From NCBI GenBank assembly GCA_947311175.1, contig CAMZKK010000108.1, positions 1-13,388 on the forward strand: a stretch of DNA of 13,388 nucleotides, given 5' to 3'. Source of the DNA: an uncultured Planctomycetota bacterium (lineage in GTDB: Bacteria > Planctomycetota > SZUA-567 > JAFGNG01). The translations under genes were made by a program, and so were the position numbers. The notes beneath the pieces are model-generated. The model had not been told where the DNA came from, searched no databases, and saw nothing but the letters and a program-made list of their open reading frames with translations. Within the stretch, counting starts at the first letter, position 1, and each line of letters starts with the position of its first letter. This document shows positions 1 to 7,650 of this stretch, one piece after another.

Positions 1-850
1 CTCCCACAGAACCGCCGATGTCGCGTTGTGCCATAGCCATCCTTGTAACTGAATCCATCAACAAGGCAACATCAAGCCCTTGATCTCTAAAATATTCAGC
101 AATCGCTGTAGCCACAAACGGTGCCTTAACCCTCACCGGTGCCGGTTTATCGCTAGTTGCAACAACCACTACACTTTTAGCAAGACCTTCTTCGCCAAGA
201 TTATTTTCAATAAACTCCCTTACCTCACGCCCACGTTCACCCACCAATGCAATGACAGCCACATCGGCATTTGCATACTTTGCAATATTGCCAAGCAATA
301 CACTTTTACCAACCCCTGTGCCGGAAAAAATTCCTATTCTTTGCCCCCTTCCAACCGTAAGGAAACCATCAATTGCTCTAATTCCTGTTGCGAGCTTTTC
401 TGTAATTAGTGGTCGACTAACTGGATCTGGTGGGTCAGAAAAAATCAATCTTGATTCGGTTGTAAAAATCCCCCCCTTGCCATCCATGGGCTCACCTCTA
501 CCATCAAGCACTCGTCCCAACAAATTTAAACCAACCGAAACCCTTTGCTGAATAGAGATACATTCAATTTTATCACCCGGGCCAATCCCTCCCATTTCGC
601 CAAGAGGCATGAGGATTGTTTTACCCGGTCGAAACCCAACAACCTCAGCATCAACAGAAGCTCCAGACAATCGTGCATAAATTCGACAAAATGCCCCCAC
701 CGGAATTGGCATTCCTGATGACTCAACAGTCAAACCAATAAGTCGCTGCACCGTACCCGAAACCTTCGCTGAAAGAATCCCAGGCAACTCATCTATTTTA
801 CGTTGAAAAATAGATTTATTCTGTATAGGCAACACCGATAAATCTGTCAA
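1..850 (-). CDS. fliI: Flagellar type III export ATPase FliI, N-terminal part (cut by window edge)
   Basis: FliI is the cytoplasmic hexameric ATPase that energises unfolding and entry of flagellar substrates into the type III export gate; it resembles the F1 beta subunit. About 283 codons are present of the roughly 440 usual in the family. Reading the minus strand, the N-terminal beta-barrel region is followed by Walker A SGTGVGKS (residues about 176-183) and Walker B VALLMDSVTR with the Asp near residue 266; the window ends in DIGGSVG. The start is TTG at 848-850: the only strong Shine-Dalgarno (AGGAG, 858-862) lies 7 bases upstream and no ATG is suitably placed. The gene follows fliH by 10 bases, so the two are probably translationally coupled. 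The family is certain from the motifs; FliI rather than another type III ATPase follows from the flagellar neighbours. Confidence 0.95.
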   Translation of the reverse strand, partial: MTDLSVLPIQNKSIFQRKIDELPGILSAKVSGTVQRLIGLTVESSGMPIPVGAFCRIYARLSGASVDAEVVGFRPGKTILMPLGEMGGIGPGDKIECISIQQRVSVGLNLLGRVLDGRGEPMDGKGGIFTTESRLIFSDPPDPVSRPLITEKLATGIRAIDGFLTVGRGQRIGIFSGTGVGKSVLLGNIAKYANADVAVIALVGERGREVREFIENNLGEEGLAKSVVVVATSDKPAPVRVKAPFVATAIAEYFRDQGLDVALLMDSVTRMAMAQRDIGGSVG

Positions 851-857
851 AAAATAT

Positions 858-862
858 CTCCT
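858..862 (-). promoter_or_regulatory. Shine-Dalgarno of fliI, overlapping the fliH stop codon
   Basis: On the minus strand AGGAG overlaps the TAG stop of fliH and sits 7 bases before a TTG codon. This selects TTG as the fliI start and suggests that ribosomes ending fliH re-initiate on fliI. Confidence 0.7.
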
Positions 863-1574
863 ACTCTTCTGTAACCGAGATTCCCCCAACTAGGGAATTT
901 TCAATTATTTTGATTTGCTCTTCAATCTTTAGGTTGACTTCACCATCAATATTTCTAACCACAACCCCGCCAACAGAGACGGTATCGTCTTCTTCAATAC
1001 TAACACGCCCAAGATTAGAAAATTCCGCTTTGAGCTCAGGTAAATACTCCTCTAAACTTTTTACATCTGCAGAATTAACAAAAAACACAATATCCTTACG
1101 TTCAACAGTCAAGGCTATTGCCTCTTTAGCAGTATCGCGGACAACATCCTTACTAACCGACAATTCCCGCTTAATAATTTTTTTAGCAATGGCGATGGAT
1201 AAATTTATCAGCTCAACCTCAGAATCTTGTTTCAAAGTAACCCTCTCCGCAGAAAGCACCTTCAATATCTCTGACAAAGCACTTGCAAGATTATCGGTTT
1301 TAGTTGAGACCATTTCATTTATTTCGCTATACCCCTTCTCATTTCCCTCCGCATACCCCTTTTCATATCCCTCTTTTTCACCTTTAGAAAACCCATCGGA
1401 AAAAGCTGTTTTCTCTAACTCTACCGCCTGTTCTCTTGCGGTTGACAATAAATTTTGAGCTTGAGCCGTAGCCTTTTTTATTATTTGTTTGGCAAAAGCC
1501 TGAATATCATCAAATTGAAATGGGATTGGGGTCTGCTCAATACTCTGATCAGATTTTATTAGATTACTTTCCAT
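861..1574 (-). CDS. fliH: Flagellar export ATPase regulator FliH
   Basis: FliH is the cytoplasmic stator-like protein that binds FliI, holds it near the C-ring through FliN, and restrains its ATPase activity. The predicted protein is about 237 residues. After a variable N-terminus with a helical Ala/Gln-rich stretch (about 28-57), six glycines spaced exactly four apart (residues 61, 65, 69, 73, 77, 81) give five overlapping GxxxG units, the hallmark of the FliH helix dimer. The C-terminal half (about 110-230) fits the V-ATPase-E-like FliH domain (for example LINLSIAIAKKIIKRELS). I place the start at ATG 1572-1574, preceded by a weak GGA 7 bases upstream; an in-frame TTG at 1586 with no Shine-Dalgarno would add four residues. 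It lies between fliG (21-base gap) and fliI. Confidence 0.93.
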   Translation of the reverse strand: MESNLIKSDQSIEQTPIPFQFDDIQAFAKQIIKKATAQAQNLLSTAREQAVELEKTAFSDGFSKGEKEGYEKGYAEGNEKGYSEINEMVSTKTDNLASALSEILKVLSAERVTLKQDSEVELINLSIAIAKKIIKRELSVSKDVVRDTAKEAIALTVERKDIVFFVNSADVKSLEEYLPELKAEFSNLGRVSIEEDDTVSVGGVVVRNIDGEVNLKIEEQIKIIENSLVGGISVTEE

Positions 1575-1595
1575 AGTATTTTCCAAAGTGACAAA

Positions 1596-2618
1596 CTAAA
1601 CGACAATTTCCTCTTCTCCGCCACGTCCGGAGATAATAACTTCACCAGCCTCTTCAAGACGACGAACAACATCAACAATTCTCTGCTGTGCTTGTTCAAC
1701 ATCAGATACCCGAACCGGTCCCATATACTCCATGTCCTCTTTAATCATTGCGGCAGCTCGTTCAGACATATTTTTAAATACTTTATTTTGCAATTCTTCC
1801 GAAGCAGTCTTGAGGGCAAGTGAAAGCTCGTCGGTCTCAACCTCTTTAAGTACCGATTGAATTCCTTTGTCATTAACCAATAAGACATCTTCGAAAACAA
1901 ACATTAAGCGCCTTATCTGTTCGACCATATCAGGATCTTCTTCTTCTAGATTTTCAAGAATACCTTTTTCGGTAGTCCTATCTACAAGATTAAGAACCTC
2001 GGCAATAGTCTCAACTCCACCTGCTTGCTCAAGTTCCTGCGACATAACAGAAGCAAGCCTAGTCTCTAATCCTGCCTCCACCTGCCTAATTGCCTCAGGA
2101 GTAGTTTGCTCCATTCGAGCAACTCTTTTGACAACCGCTATCTGTTTTTTAGCAGAAAGTCCAGATAAGATTTCACCAGCTTGCTTACTCGACAAATGAG
2201 CTAAAATCAAGGCAATAGTTTGCGGATGTTCATCCTGAATAAATGTAAGCAAATTATCCGCATCTGTTTTCTTTAAAAAATGAAATGGTGTCTGTGAAAT
2301 TGACTGTTGCAGGCCATCAAGAATTGCGGCAGCATCCTCACTTGGTAATGATTTCTCAAGCAATGCCCTGGCATACTCCATCCCTCCTTGTTCCAAATAT
2401 TTTCTTGCTTGATGAAGTTGATAATATTCTCTGACGACACTATCTCTAACCTCACTAGTAACATCTTCAAGCCTAGCAATCTCCATAGATACCCGCTCAA
2501 TGTCCTCAGTAGCCATATTAGCGAGAATCCTAGACGAGGTATCGGTATCAAGAGAAACCAATAACACCGCAGCCTTTTTGACACCGGTAAGCCCTTCTAT
2601 CTTCTTCTGCTTTGCCAT
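1596..2618 (-). CDS. fliG: Flagellar motor switch protein FliG
   Basis: FliG forms the upper part of the C-ring. It joins the MS ring (FliF) to FliM and takes torque from the MotA stator. The protein is 340 residues, the normal length. The N-terminal FliF-binding domain begins at GLTGVKKAAVLLVSL. The middle-domain EHPQ motif is at 130-133 in DEHPQTIALILAHL. The C-terminal domain has the MFVFEDV segment and the torque helix around ALKT...SERAAAMIKEDMEYMGPVR. Compared with E. coli from memory, the charged torque positions are kept, with one Asp replaced by Glu. The ATG at 2618 has AGGAG about 8 bases upstream. It lies 29 bases after fliF and 21 before fliH, inside the operon. Confidence 0.98.
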   Translation of the reverse strand: MAKQKKIEGLTGVKKAAVLLVSLDTDTSSRILANMATEDIERVSMEIARLEDVTSEVRDSVVREYYQLHQARKYLEQGGMEYARALLEKSLPSEDAAAILDGLQQSISQTPFHFLKKTDADNLLTFIQDEHPQTIALILAHLSSKQAGEILSGLSAKKQIAVVKRVARMEQTTPEAIRQVEAGLETRLASVMSQELEQAGGVETIAEVLNLVDRTTEKGILENLEEEDPDMVEQIRRLMFVFEDVLLVNDKGIQSVLKEVETDELSLALKTASEELQNKVFKNMSERAAAMIKEDMEYMGPVRVSDVEQAQQRIVDVVRRLEEAGEVIISGRGGEEEIVV

Positions 2619-2647
2619 ATACTTACACTCCTGAAATCAATGAAACG

Positions 2648-4264
2648 CTACTCTATCGTAAGCCAACGTTTTACCAAACTTGCTGCCTTCTTTGGGTCTT
2701 CAGCAACTATATCTGCGACCTTTTCTCTAATTTGCTCAAAATCTGCATTCTTTTGATCATTCTCATTAGGACCACCGAAATCACCACCACCAGAAAGACT
2801 CAATTCGTCTTCAAGGGTTGACAAATCCTCTGACGGTATAACACGCTTAACCTGCGACCATATCATAATAAGACCCGCAATTGCAAGCCCTGCGAGTACC
2901 GCAGCTGTTAGATTTTTAACCGCAATGTCACGCAAAAAGCCTGCCGTTGATTGTCCATCATTACCGTCATCAACCGGCGGTGTCCACTTTACCTGCTTAA
3001 TACTTACATCTCTCACACTTTTAAGCCCGACACTTTTGCTGATAAACATTGCAAGATTTTGTATCTCTGTCGGCACCAATTCCTTCGCACTTAACAAAAT
3101 GGGTTTTCCTTCTTCATCTGCTTTAACCTTACCCTTCTCATCAATTTCATTAACAAATGGTAAGTGCATCACTACCGACACCGTCATCTGTTTAACATCT
3201 CCTGGGGCAATATGATGATAGCTATTCTTTACCCCATTTTCATTCATTATATCAGCATCCTTGATTGAGTTCGTTGTAATTTTTTCTTTACTGGAACCCT
3301 GATTATTTCTTGAGATATTAGGATTTACGCCAACCTCATTGCCAGTTGGTTCTGTTGATCTAAAATCCTGTTTGTGAGTAGTTTTTCTTTTGATTTGACC
3401 TTCTAGGATATCACGAGTAGTACTGCCTTGCTTGTCTAAATCCAATTCAACATTAACAAAAGCAAAGGCTTCGGCTCTTGGATAAAAAGTTCGAACAGCA
3501 GCTTCAACCTTATTGCGCATCCGTTCCTCTTCAGCACGTTGAAGAGCAAGCCGCTCAATAGCTCCCTGCCCCATAGAATCATCATCCTTGGCATAAAAAT
3601 GTCGGGCATTTTGATCCACCACCACCACATTTTTTTTCTCTAACCCTGCCTTAGCAGAACTAACCAATGCGACAATAGTGTCTGCAATCTGCTGATTCAG
3701 TTTTTTCCCTCTCCCCATAGTGACCTTAACCGAACCTCTTGGACGAATTGGAGCACCAAGAACTTTTTTCCTGCCACCATCAAGAACTACCGTAGCGTCA
3801 TCAATTACATCAAGAGACATTATCATCTTGGCAAGTTCATTCTGTAAGGCAACCCTCATCATATCTCGATGAGTAGCCTGAGTGGTTGAATATGAAATCT
3901 TTGAAAGCATTGCCTCAAATCCTGAATAGGACTCTTTGGTTAACAAGTCATTTGAAGCTAAAAGCATATATGCTTTATCACGCAGTTTAACCGGAACTTG
4001 AATTTGTTTTTTATTTATTTTGTACTTATATTCTATTCCTGCATCTTTCAATTGCTGTGTTATGTCATCATGATCTTTGCCCGCATTAACCTCAATTGGT
4101 AAAGCAACCCAGCTTGTATCTTTGCTAACAGAGCCGATAAAAACCATCATCCCTAATGCTGTTGCAACAGTAATACCGGTCATTATTACCGCAAGCCTCT
4201 GCGATACCGACATATCTCGCAAAACACTTTTGGCGTTATCGCCTAATTGCTGAAAAACTTCCAT
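2648..4264 (-). CDS. fliF: Flagellar MS-ring protein FliF
   Basis: FliF multimerises in the inner membrane to form the MS ring, the base on which the C-ring and export gate are built. The protein is 538 residues. The first membrane helix is at about 24-46 (LAVIMTGITVATALGMMVFI), followed by the YscJ/FliF ring-building region and a long periplasmic part with a polar insert (GNEVGVNPNISRNNQGSS). The second membrane helix is at about 451-472 (LTAAVLAGLAIAGLIMIW). The C-terminal tail ends in VADIVAEDPKKAASLVKRWL, the FliG-binding segment. I chose the ATG at 4262-4264 because the G-rich run GGGGGAA lies just upstream; a GTG at 4297 in frame would add 11 residues but has no Shine-Dalgarno. A 186-base gap with a strong hairpin separates it from fliE, so its level may be set separately from the flgB-flgC-fliE part. 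Confidence 0.97.
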   Translation of the reverse strand: MEVFQQLGDNAKSVLRDMSVSQRLAVIMTGITVATALGMMVFIGSVSKDTSWVALPIEVNAGKDHDDITQQLKDAGIEYKYKINKKQIQVPVKLRDKAYMLLASNDLLTKESYSGFEAMLSKISYSTTQATHRDMMRVALQNELAKMIMSLDVIDDATVVLDGGRKKVLGAPIRPRGSVKVTMGRGKKLNQQIADTIVALVSSAKAGLEKKNVVVVDQNARHFYAKDDDSMGQGAIERLALQRAEEERMRNKVEAAVRTFYPRAEAFAFVNVELDLDKQGSTTRDILEGQIKRKTTHKQDFRSTEPTGNEVGVNPNISRNNQGSSKEKITTNSIKDADIMNENGVKNSYHHIAPGDVKQMTVSVVMHLPFVNEIDEKGKVKADEEGKPILLSAKELVPTEIQNLAMFISKSVGLKSVRDVSIKQVKWTPPVDDGNDGQSTAGFLRDIAVKNLTAAVLAGLAIAGLIMIWSQVKRVIPSEDLSTLEDELSLSGGGDFGGPNENDQKNADFEQIREKVADIVAEDPKKAASLVKRWLTIE

Positions 4265-4328
4265 GCAAATATTCCCCCAAAAAAATAACTCCGTCACCCT
4301 ATAATCTTATAATTTGGGCACAAAACAC

Positions 4329-4365
4329 AAAGGGTCTTTAAACAAAAACTGTTCAAAGACCCTTT
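4329..4365 (-). terminator. Strong hairpin between fliE and fliF (partial terminator or processing site)
   Basis: Perfect 11 bp inverted repeat AAAGGGTCTTT / AAAGACCCTTT with a 15-base loop; AAC/GTT inside the loop can add three pairs after one mismatch. On the minus strand the 3' arm is followed by GTGTTTTGTG, which is T-rich but not a clean T-run, so read-through is likely. It sits after the fliE stop and before the fliF start, inside an operon whose genes are normally co-transcribed. It could be an attenuator, an RNase stop or an mRNA stabiliser. Confidence 0.5.
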
Positions 4366-4450
4366 AATGATATTTTTCTGACCGCTCTAAATCAACTTTT
4401 ATCGGAACTCTATTAAATAAATTATTCTATTTTTAAATAAAAGTAGGTGG

Positions 4451-4756
4451 CTATATTTGCATACGCAAAACATCCTGATATGCCTCAACGAGTTTATTAC
4501 GAACAGCCATAAGGGTATTAAATGCAATATCTGCCTTTTCAACAGCACTCATCACTTGAGTAACATCATCTGTTTTTCCAGTAACCAAGGCCTCCTGAGC
4601 TGCCTCAGACTCTGCCTGCATTTGATTAACCTGTTCTAAGCTTTTTTGCAAAAATTGTTTAAAATTTTCACCATTAACACTTGAGCTATTTTTTGTTGCA
4701 TCCGTACTACCAACCCCATCACCTCCTTGTAGTGGTCCGATTGGGTTGAGCACCAT
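4451..4756 (-). CDS. fliE: Flagellar hook-basal body protein FliE
   Basis: FliE links the MS ring to the proximal rod and is the first rod-type substrate exported. The protein is 101 residues, the usual length. The N-terminus is polar and disordered; the helical C-terminal half FKQFLQKSLEQVNQMQ... ending in ADIAFNTLMAVRNKLVEAYQ and DVLRMQI is typical of the family. The ATG at 4754-4756 is chosen because AAGGAGA lies 5 bases upstream; an in-frame TTG at 4774 comes before that Shine-Dalgarno and is unlikely. It is preceded by flgC (88-base gap with a possible internal promoter) and followed by a 186-base gap with a hairpin before fliF. Confidence 0.95.
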   Translation of the reverse strand: MVLNPIGPLQGGDGVGSTDATKNSSSVNGENFKQFLQKSLEQVNQMQAESEAAQEALVTGKTDDVTQVMSAVEKADIAFNTLMAVRNKLVEAYQDVLRMQI

Positions 4757-4760
4757 ATTT

Positions 4761-4767
4761 TCTCCTT
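4761..4767 (-). promoter_or_regulatory. Shine-Dalgarno of fliE
   Basis: AAGGAGA on the minus strand, 5 bases before the ATG at 4756. It sets the fliE start inside a slightly longer open frame. Confidence 0.75.
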
Positions 4768-4833
4768 TCATCAAACAAATAATATATATTGTTAATCGAC
4801 AAAATGCCGAGTTAAATATTTAAAAACTAAAAT

Positions 4834-4862
4834 ATTATACAAAGCTAAGCAATAATTTGCAA
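4834..4862 (-). promoter_or_regulatory. Candidate internal sigma70-type promoter ahead of fliE
   Basis: On the minus strand TTGCAA (4857-4862, 4 of 6 to TTGACA) is separated by 17 bases from a perfect TATAAT (4834-4839). It straddles the end of flgC and would start RNA about 70 bases upstream of fliE. The spacing and -10 box are good, but the region is very AT-rich, so a chance match is possible. Confidence 0.35.
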
Positions 4863-5270
4863 TGATCCTCTTATAATCTGCTTGGCAGATTCCATCGCTG
4901 TAATATTTGCTTCATACGCCCGTGAGGCAGTCATCATATCAACCATCTCCATTGGCACCTGAACATTTGGGTATAATACAATCCCATTTTTGTCGGCATC
5001 AGGATGTCCAGGTTGATAGACTTTTCGAAATTCTGTTTGATCTTCTGATATTTTTTCAACCTGTACTCCTAATTTCCCAGAACCAGTTATCTCAGGTGCT
5101 CCTGGTTTAAAATGAATACGCTTACGACGATAAGGAATTTTATTACCATTCTCATCATGAGTGGTATTTGCATTTGCAAGATTATTGGCAATGACATTCA
5201 TTCTAGCACGTTCAGCATGAAGAGCAGAAGCACTGATATCCATTGTTGTAAAAATTCCACCGACAGACAT
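4845..5270 (-). CDS. flgC: Flagellar proximal rod protein FlgC
   Basis: FlgC is one of the rod proteins that pass through the periplasm and carry torque to the hook. The protein is 141 residues, close to the usual 134-150. The N-terminal flagellar rod motif is clear (MDISASALHAERARMNVIAN, then NLANANTT). The C-terminal motif is MVDMMTASRAYEANITAMES followed by AKQIIRGSLQI. The middle holds the FlgC-type YRRKRIHFKP segment. The ATG at 5268-5270 has TGGAG 9 bases upstream; an in-frame TTG at 5285 overlaps that Shine-Dalgarno and is rejected. It lies 31 bases after flgB. Confidence 0.97.
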   Translation of the reverse strand: MSVGGIFTTMDISASALHAERARMNVIANNLANANTTHDENGNKIPYRRKRIHFKPGAPEITGSGKLGVQVEKISEDQTEFRKVYQPGHPDADKNGIVLYPNVQVPMEMVDMMTASRAYEANITAMESAKQIIRGSLQIIA

Positions 5271-5279
5271 TTTATATTT

Positions 5280-5284
5280 CTCCA
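5280..5284 (-). promoter_or_regulatory. Shine-Dalgarno of flgC
   Basis: TGGAG on the minus strand, 9 bases before the ATG at 5270. It decides the flgC start against the in-frame TTG at 5285. Confidence 0.65.
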
Positions 5285-5301
5285 AACAAAAACAAACTAC
5301 T

Positions 5302-5739
5302 CTAAGCTACTCTATCCCTTAATGCCGACTGCATCATACTGTATTTTTTCTTCAACAAACGCTGCAAGGTTTCCGTATAAATAGTATTTTTTGCCAAATC
5401 AGCCATTTCTTTTTCAATTACAATACTGTTCTCATCATGACGCTCAGGTCCAGCCTCAGCTCCGGGTTGGACATTCACAACCGGCATATACCCACCACGT
5501 TTAAAACTAATATCTTGAGTGCTTCTCATTGAAAACTTAGCAGGATGAGAATTTCTTCGTTCAACAATTGCTTCTTCAAGGGCCTTGCGAAATTGTCCCT
5601 CTGGAACCGACTGCCTTTTATAGTAAGGAGTGTCGAGATTTGCAATATTATTCATAATCGTTTTATGACGTTGATGCGCAAAAGAAAGTGCTGTCTCTAA
5701 AACCGGAACACTTTCACGCTGAAAAAGACTATTTATCAT
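5302..5739 (-). CDS. flgB: Flagellar proximal rod protein FlgB
   Basis: FlgB is the rod subunit at the cytoplasmic end of the rod, next to FliE. The protein is 145 residues, normal for the family. The N-terminal rod motif is ALSFAHQRHKTIMNNIANLD followed by TPYYKRQ. The C-terminus is helical (MADLAKNTIYTETLQRLLKK and on), as expected for the part that packs in the rod core. The ATG at 5737-5739 has AAGG about 8 bases upstream. This is the first gene of the flgB-flgC-fliE-fliF-fliG-fliH-fliI run, so its promoter should lie in the divergent gap to htrA, but I see no convincing sigma28 or sigma54 site there. Confidence 0.96.
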   Translation of the reverse strand: MINSLFQRESVPVLETALSFAHQRHKTIMNNIANLDTPYYKRQSVPEGQFRKALEEAIVERRNSHPAKFSMRSTQDISFKRGGYMPVVNVQPGAEAGPERHDENSIVIEKEMADLAKNTIYTETLQRLLKKKYSMMQSALRDRVA

Positions 5740-6067
5740 TACTTTACCTTACAAAACAAACAATACGTAATATTATCAATTTTCATACCACAACAACAGT
5801 CACTCAAAAATAGTCATAACTACAAAAGTGGTAATGCTTTACCCAAAACAACCCGAAGAGGAAAAAACTACAAAAGCAAGAACCGGAATTTTGTGCCACA
5901 AAAAGTTGGAAAAATATGCCGTTTTTTTTAAGTCACCAAATCAAAAAGTTTATTGAATCTCATTCTTAATAACATAATATAACTCATTGCTAGTACAAAG
6001 TGAGGGATTATTTTTTCTAGCCGACATTTACTTTTAAGTTTTGGTATATTTTTTAATGGAGAGAATT
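5740..6067. other. Divergent intergenic region between flgB and htrA, no gene
   Basis: 328 bp, very AT-rich, with no supportable coding sequence. It must hold the start signals of both the flagellar operon (minus) and htrA (plus). The direct repeat AACTACAAAAG occurs twice (5818-5828 and 5866-5876) and could be a regulator site or chance. For htrA, CCGACA (6021-6026), an 18-base spacer and TATATT (6045-6050) make a possible promoter, but it would leave a leader of only about 10 bases. TTGAAT (5953-5958) with a long 19-base spacer to TATAAC is an alternative. On the minus strand a GATAAT box lies about 40 bases before flgB without a good -35. Confidence 0.5.
6058..6061 (+). promoter_or_regulatory. 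Shine-Dalgarno of htrA
   Basis: GGAG (in ATGGAGAG) lies 6 bases before the ATG at 6068. It sets the start at MKNKVCRITP and rules out an in-frame TTG at 6041, which would place nine residues before the signal peptide. Confidence 0.75.
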
Positions 6068-7561
6068 ATGAAAAACAAAGTATGCAGGATTACCCCTTTA
6101 TTGATAGCAATTATAGTTATCAATACAATCATTGGACAAAATTTCATAACGGCAAACGAAAATAATATAAAGATTACAAAAGCACTTTCTTCTGCATTTG
6201 CCGATGTATCAGAGCATGTCTCCCCAGCGGTTGTCAATATCAAAAGCGTTCAAGAAATAACAACCGGTACCATGAAAATGCCTAAGGGACAAGAAGAACT
6301 TTTCAAAAAGTTTTTTGGTCCAGATATGTTTGGAAAGAATAATCCGTTTGGCTCCTTGCCTCATAACTTCAAACAAAGAGCACAAGGTTCTGGATTCATC
6401 ATTGATAAAGACGGAACAGTAATAACCAACAACCACGTAGTCGGTAAAGCAAAAAAAGTAGAAATAACTCTTCCAGACAAAAGAGTCTTTGAAGCAACAG
6501 TACTTGGTAGTGATCCCAAAAGCGACATTGCTGTCCTAAAAATAAAAGGGGCAAAAAATCTACCGGTTGTCAAACTAGGCGACAGTCAAAAAATCAGAAT
6601 TGGTGAACTTGTTATTGCAATTGGCTCTCCCTTTGGACTCACAAAAACCGTAACCACCGGTATCATCTCAGCTACCGGAAGAGATGTCGGAATGGCTGCC
6701 TATGAAAACTACATTCAAACCGACGCTGCAATAAATCCGGGAAACTCAGGAGGTCCATTATTTAATCTTGATGGTGAAGTCATTGGAATAAACACCGCAA
6801 TCAGCAGTGCCTCTGGTGGCAACAATGGTGTTGGCTTTGCTATCCCGGTAAATATGGCAAAGAACATAATCAACCAATTGCGTGAGTCTGGTGAGGTTAC
6901 AAGAGGATGGATTGGAGTTGGCATTCAAGATATCGAACCTGAAATGGAAGATTCTTTTGCCGGATACGACAAAAAGGGTGGCGTAATCATTAGTCAAGTG
7001 GGCCCTAAAATGCCGGCAGATAAAGCAGGAATAAAGGCGGGTGATATAATTTTAGAACTTGGTGGCAAAAGAGTTGCAAACACCAAAGAACTGAGATATA
7101 GAGTAGCATCATCACCAGTTAACAAAAAAACAAAGGTAAAAGTCCTTAGAAAAGGTAAAATATTAAACCTATCTATCACGCCAGCCAAACAACCTGTACA
7201 GCTCAGTCTAAAAAACAAGCAGTCATCACACGCCAGCAAAAAACAAAGTGAAGCATCAAGCATAACTGAAGACTTTGGATTTACAATCCAAGAATTAACC
7301 AAGGAAAAGGCGAAAAAATATGGATATGAAACGCTCCAGGGAGTTTTGGTGGATTCAGTACTACCTAATGGAAACGCCGCAGAAAAAGGCATTCGACACG
7401 GGACACTAATTGTCGAAGTAGAGCACCAACAAATCGAATCAATCGAGCAATTCTTAACAGCAGTAAAGAAGATAGGAGCAAAACAAAGAGTCCTATTCAG
7501 AATAATTTCCGGTGATGTAGCAAGATATATCGTCCTCAAAAAGGAAGTAAAAAAACAATAA
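6068..7561 (+). CDS. degP: Periplasmic serine protease, DegP/HtrA (Do) family
   Basis: A trypsin-like protease and chaperone that degrades or refolds damaged proteins in the periplasm. The predicted protein is 497 residues, the usual size of two-PDZ members. The N-terminus has two basic residues and a hydrophobic stretch (about 8-23, PLLIAIIVINTIIG), a signal peptide or anchor. The protease domain (about 95-265) contains the triad: His123 in TNNHVVG, Asp153 in KSDIAVLKI and Ser227 in INPGNSGGPL. PDZ1 lies at about 280-370 (GWIGVGIQDI... PADKAGIKAGDIILELGG). A Lys/Ser-rich linker (about 378-400) leads to PDZ2 (about 403-490). The gene is transcribed away from the flagellar operon and converges on the 593-residue gene, ending in a hairpin cluster. 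DegP, DegQ and MucD cannot be separated by sight, so the symbol means the family. Confidence 0.95.
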   Translation: MKNKVCRITPLLIAIIVINTIIGQNFITANENNIKITKALSSAFADVSEHVSPAVVNIKSVQEITTGTMKMPKGQEELFKKFFGPDMFGKNNPFGSLPHNFKQRAQGSGFIIDKDGTVITNNHVVGKAKKVEITLPDKRVFEATVLGSDPKSDIAVLKIKGAKNLPVVKLGDSQKIRIGELVIAIGSPFGLTKTVTTGIISATGRDVGMAAYENYIQTDAAINPGNSGGPLFNLDGEVIGINTAISSASGGNNGVGFAIPVNMAKNIINQLRESGEVTRGWIGVGIQDIEPEMEDSFAGYDKKGGVIISQVGPKMPADKAGIKAGDIILELGGKRVANTKELRYRVASSPVNKKTKVKVLRKGKILNLSITPAKQPVQLSLKNKQSSHASKKQSEASSITEDFGFTIQELTKEKAKKYGYETLQGVLVDSVLPNGNAAEKGIRHGTLIVEVEHQQIESIEQFLTAVKKIGAKQRVLFRIISGDVARYIVLKKEVKKQ

Positions 7562-7565
7562 AAAA

Positions 7566-7601
7566 CGAGGGACATGCAAAGCTTCTTTGCGTGTACCTCA
7601 T
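7566..7601 (+). repeat. Hairpin repeat, copy 1 of a tandem pair
   Basis: A 36-base unit starting CGAGGGACATGCAAAG. It folds into a stem of GAGGGACATGCAAAG with CTTTGCGTGTACCTC, with one mismatch and one G-U pair. The unit starts 5 bases after the htrA stop and differs from copy 2 (7610-7645) at two positions. It may act as a transcription terminator or mRNA 3' end protector for htrA. Confidence 0.85.
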
Positions 7602-7609
7602 CCTTATTC

Positions 7610-7645
7610 CGAGGGACATGCAAAGCCTCTTTGCGTGTCCCTCAT
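7610..7645 (+). repeat. Hairpin repeat, copy 2 of a tandem pair
   Basis: The same 36-base unit as 7566-7601, offset by 44 bases. The stem GAGGGACATGCAAAG / CTTTGCGTGTCCCTC is fully paired if one G-U pair is counted, with a loop of about 4-5 bases. It is followed by ATCTTTTA, so it could also terminate plus-strand RNA. A hairpin with the same AGGGACACG / CGTGCCCCT core lies at 9759-9782 on the other side of the neighbouring gene. Confidence 0.85.
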
Positions 7646-7650
7646 CTTTT

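Noticed and set aside
910..1458. 182-codon open frame on the plus strand opposite fliH
   Set aside because: Shadow of fliH, Ser/Thr-rich and with no Shine-Dalgarno; the fliH frame has clear family motifs.
4399..4406. TCCGATAA on the minus strand upstream of fliF, 7 of 8 to the sigma28 -10 box
   Set aside because: No TAAA lies 15 bases upstream, and a rod/ring operon is not a usual sigma28 target.
5893..5898. TGGCAC on the minus strand upstream of flgB, resembling a sigma54 -24 box
   Set aside because: The -12 TTGC is missing at the required distance: the bases after the 5-base spacer are TCCGG, and the next TTGC is too far away. It is also about 155 bases from the flgB start.
6041..6067. 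Upstream TTG start for htrA adding nine residues
   Set aside because: No Shine-Dalgarno before it, and it would place acidic and polar residues ahead of the signal peptide; GGAG at 6058 fits the ATG at 6068.
6994..7623. 209-codon open frame on the minus strand opposite htrA
   Set aside because: Antisense shadow of the PDZ-coding part of htrA; it begins inside the hairpin repeat and has no recognisable domain.
7566..7645. The tandem repeat as a CRISPR array
   Set aside because: Only two units, each a hairpin, with an 8-base gap between them instead of a spacer, and no cas gene nearby.
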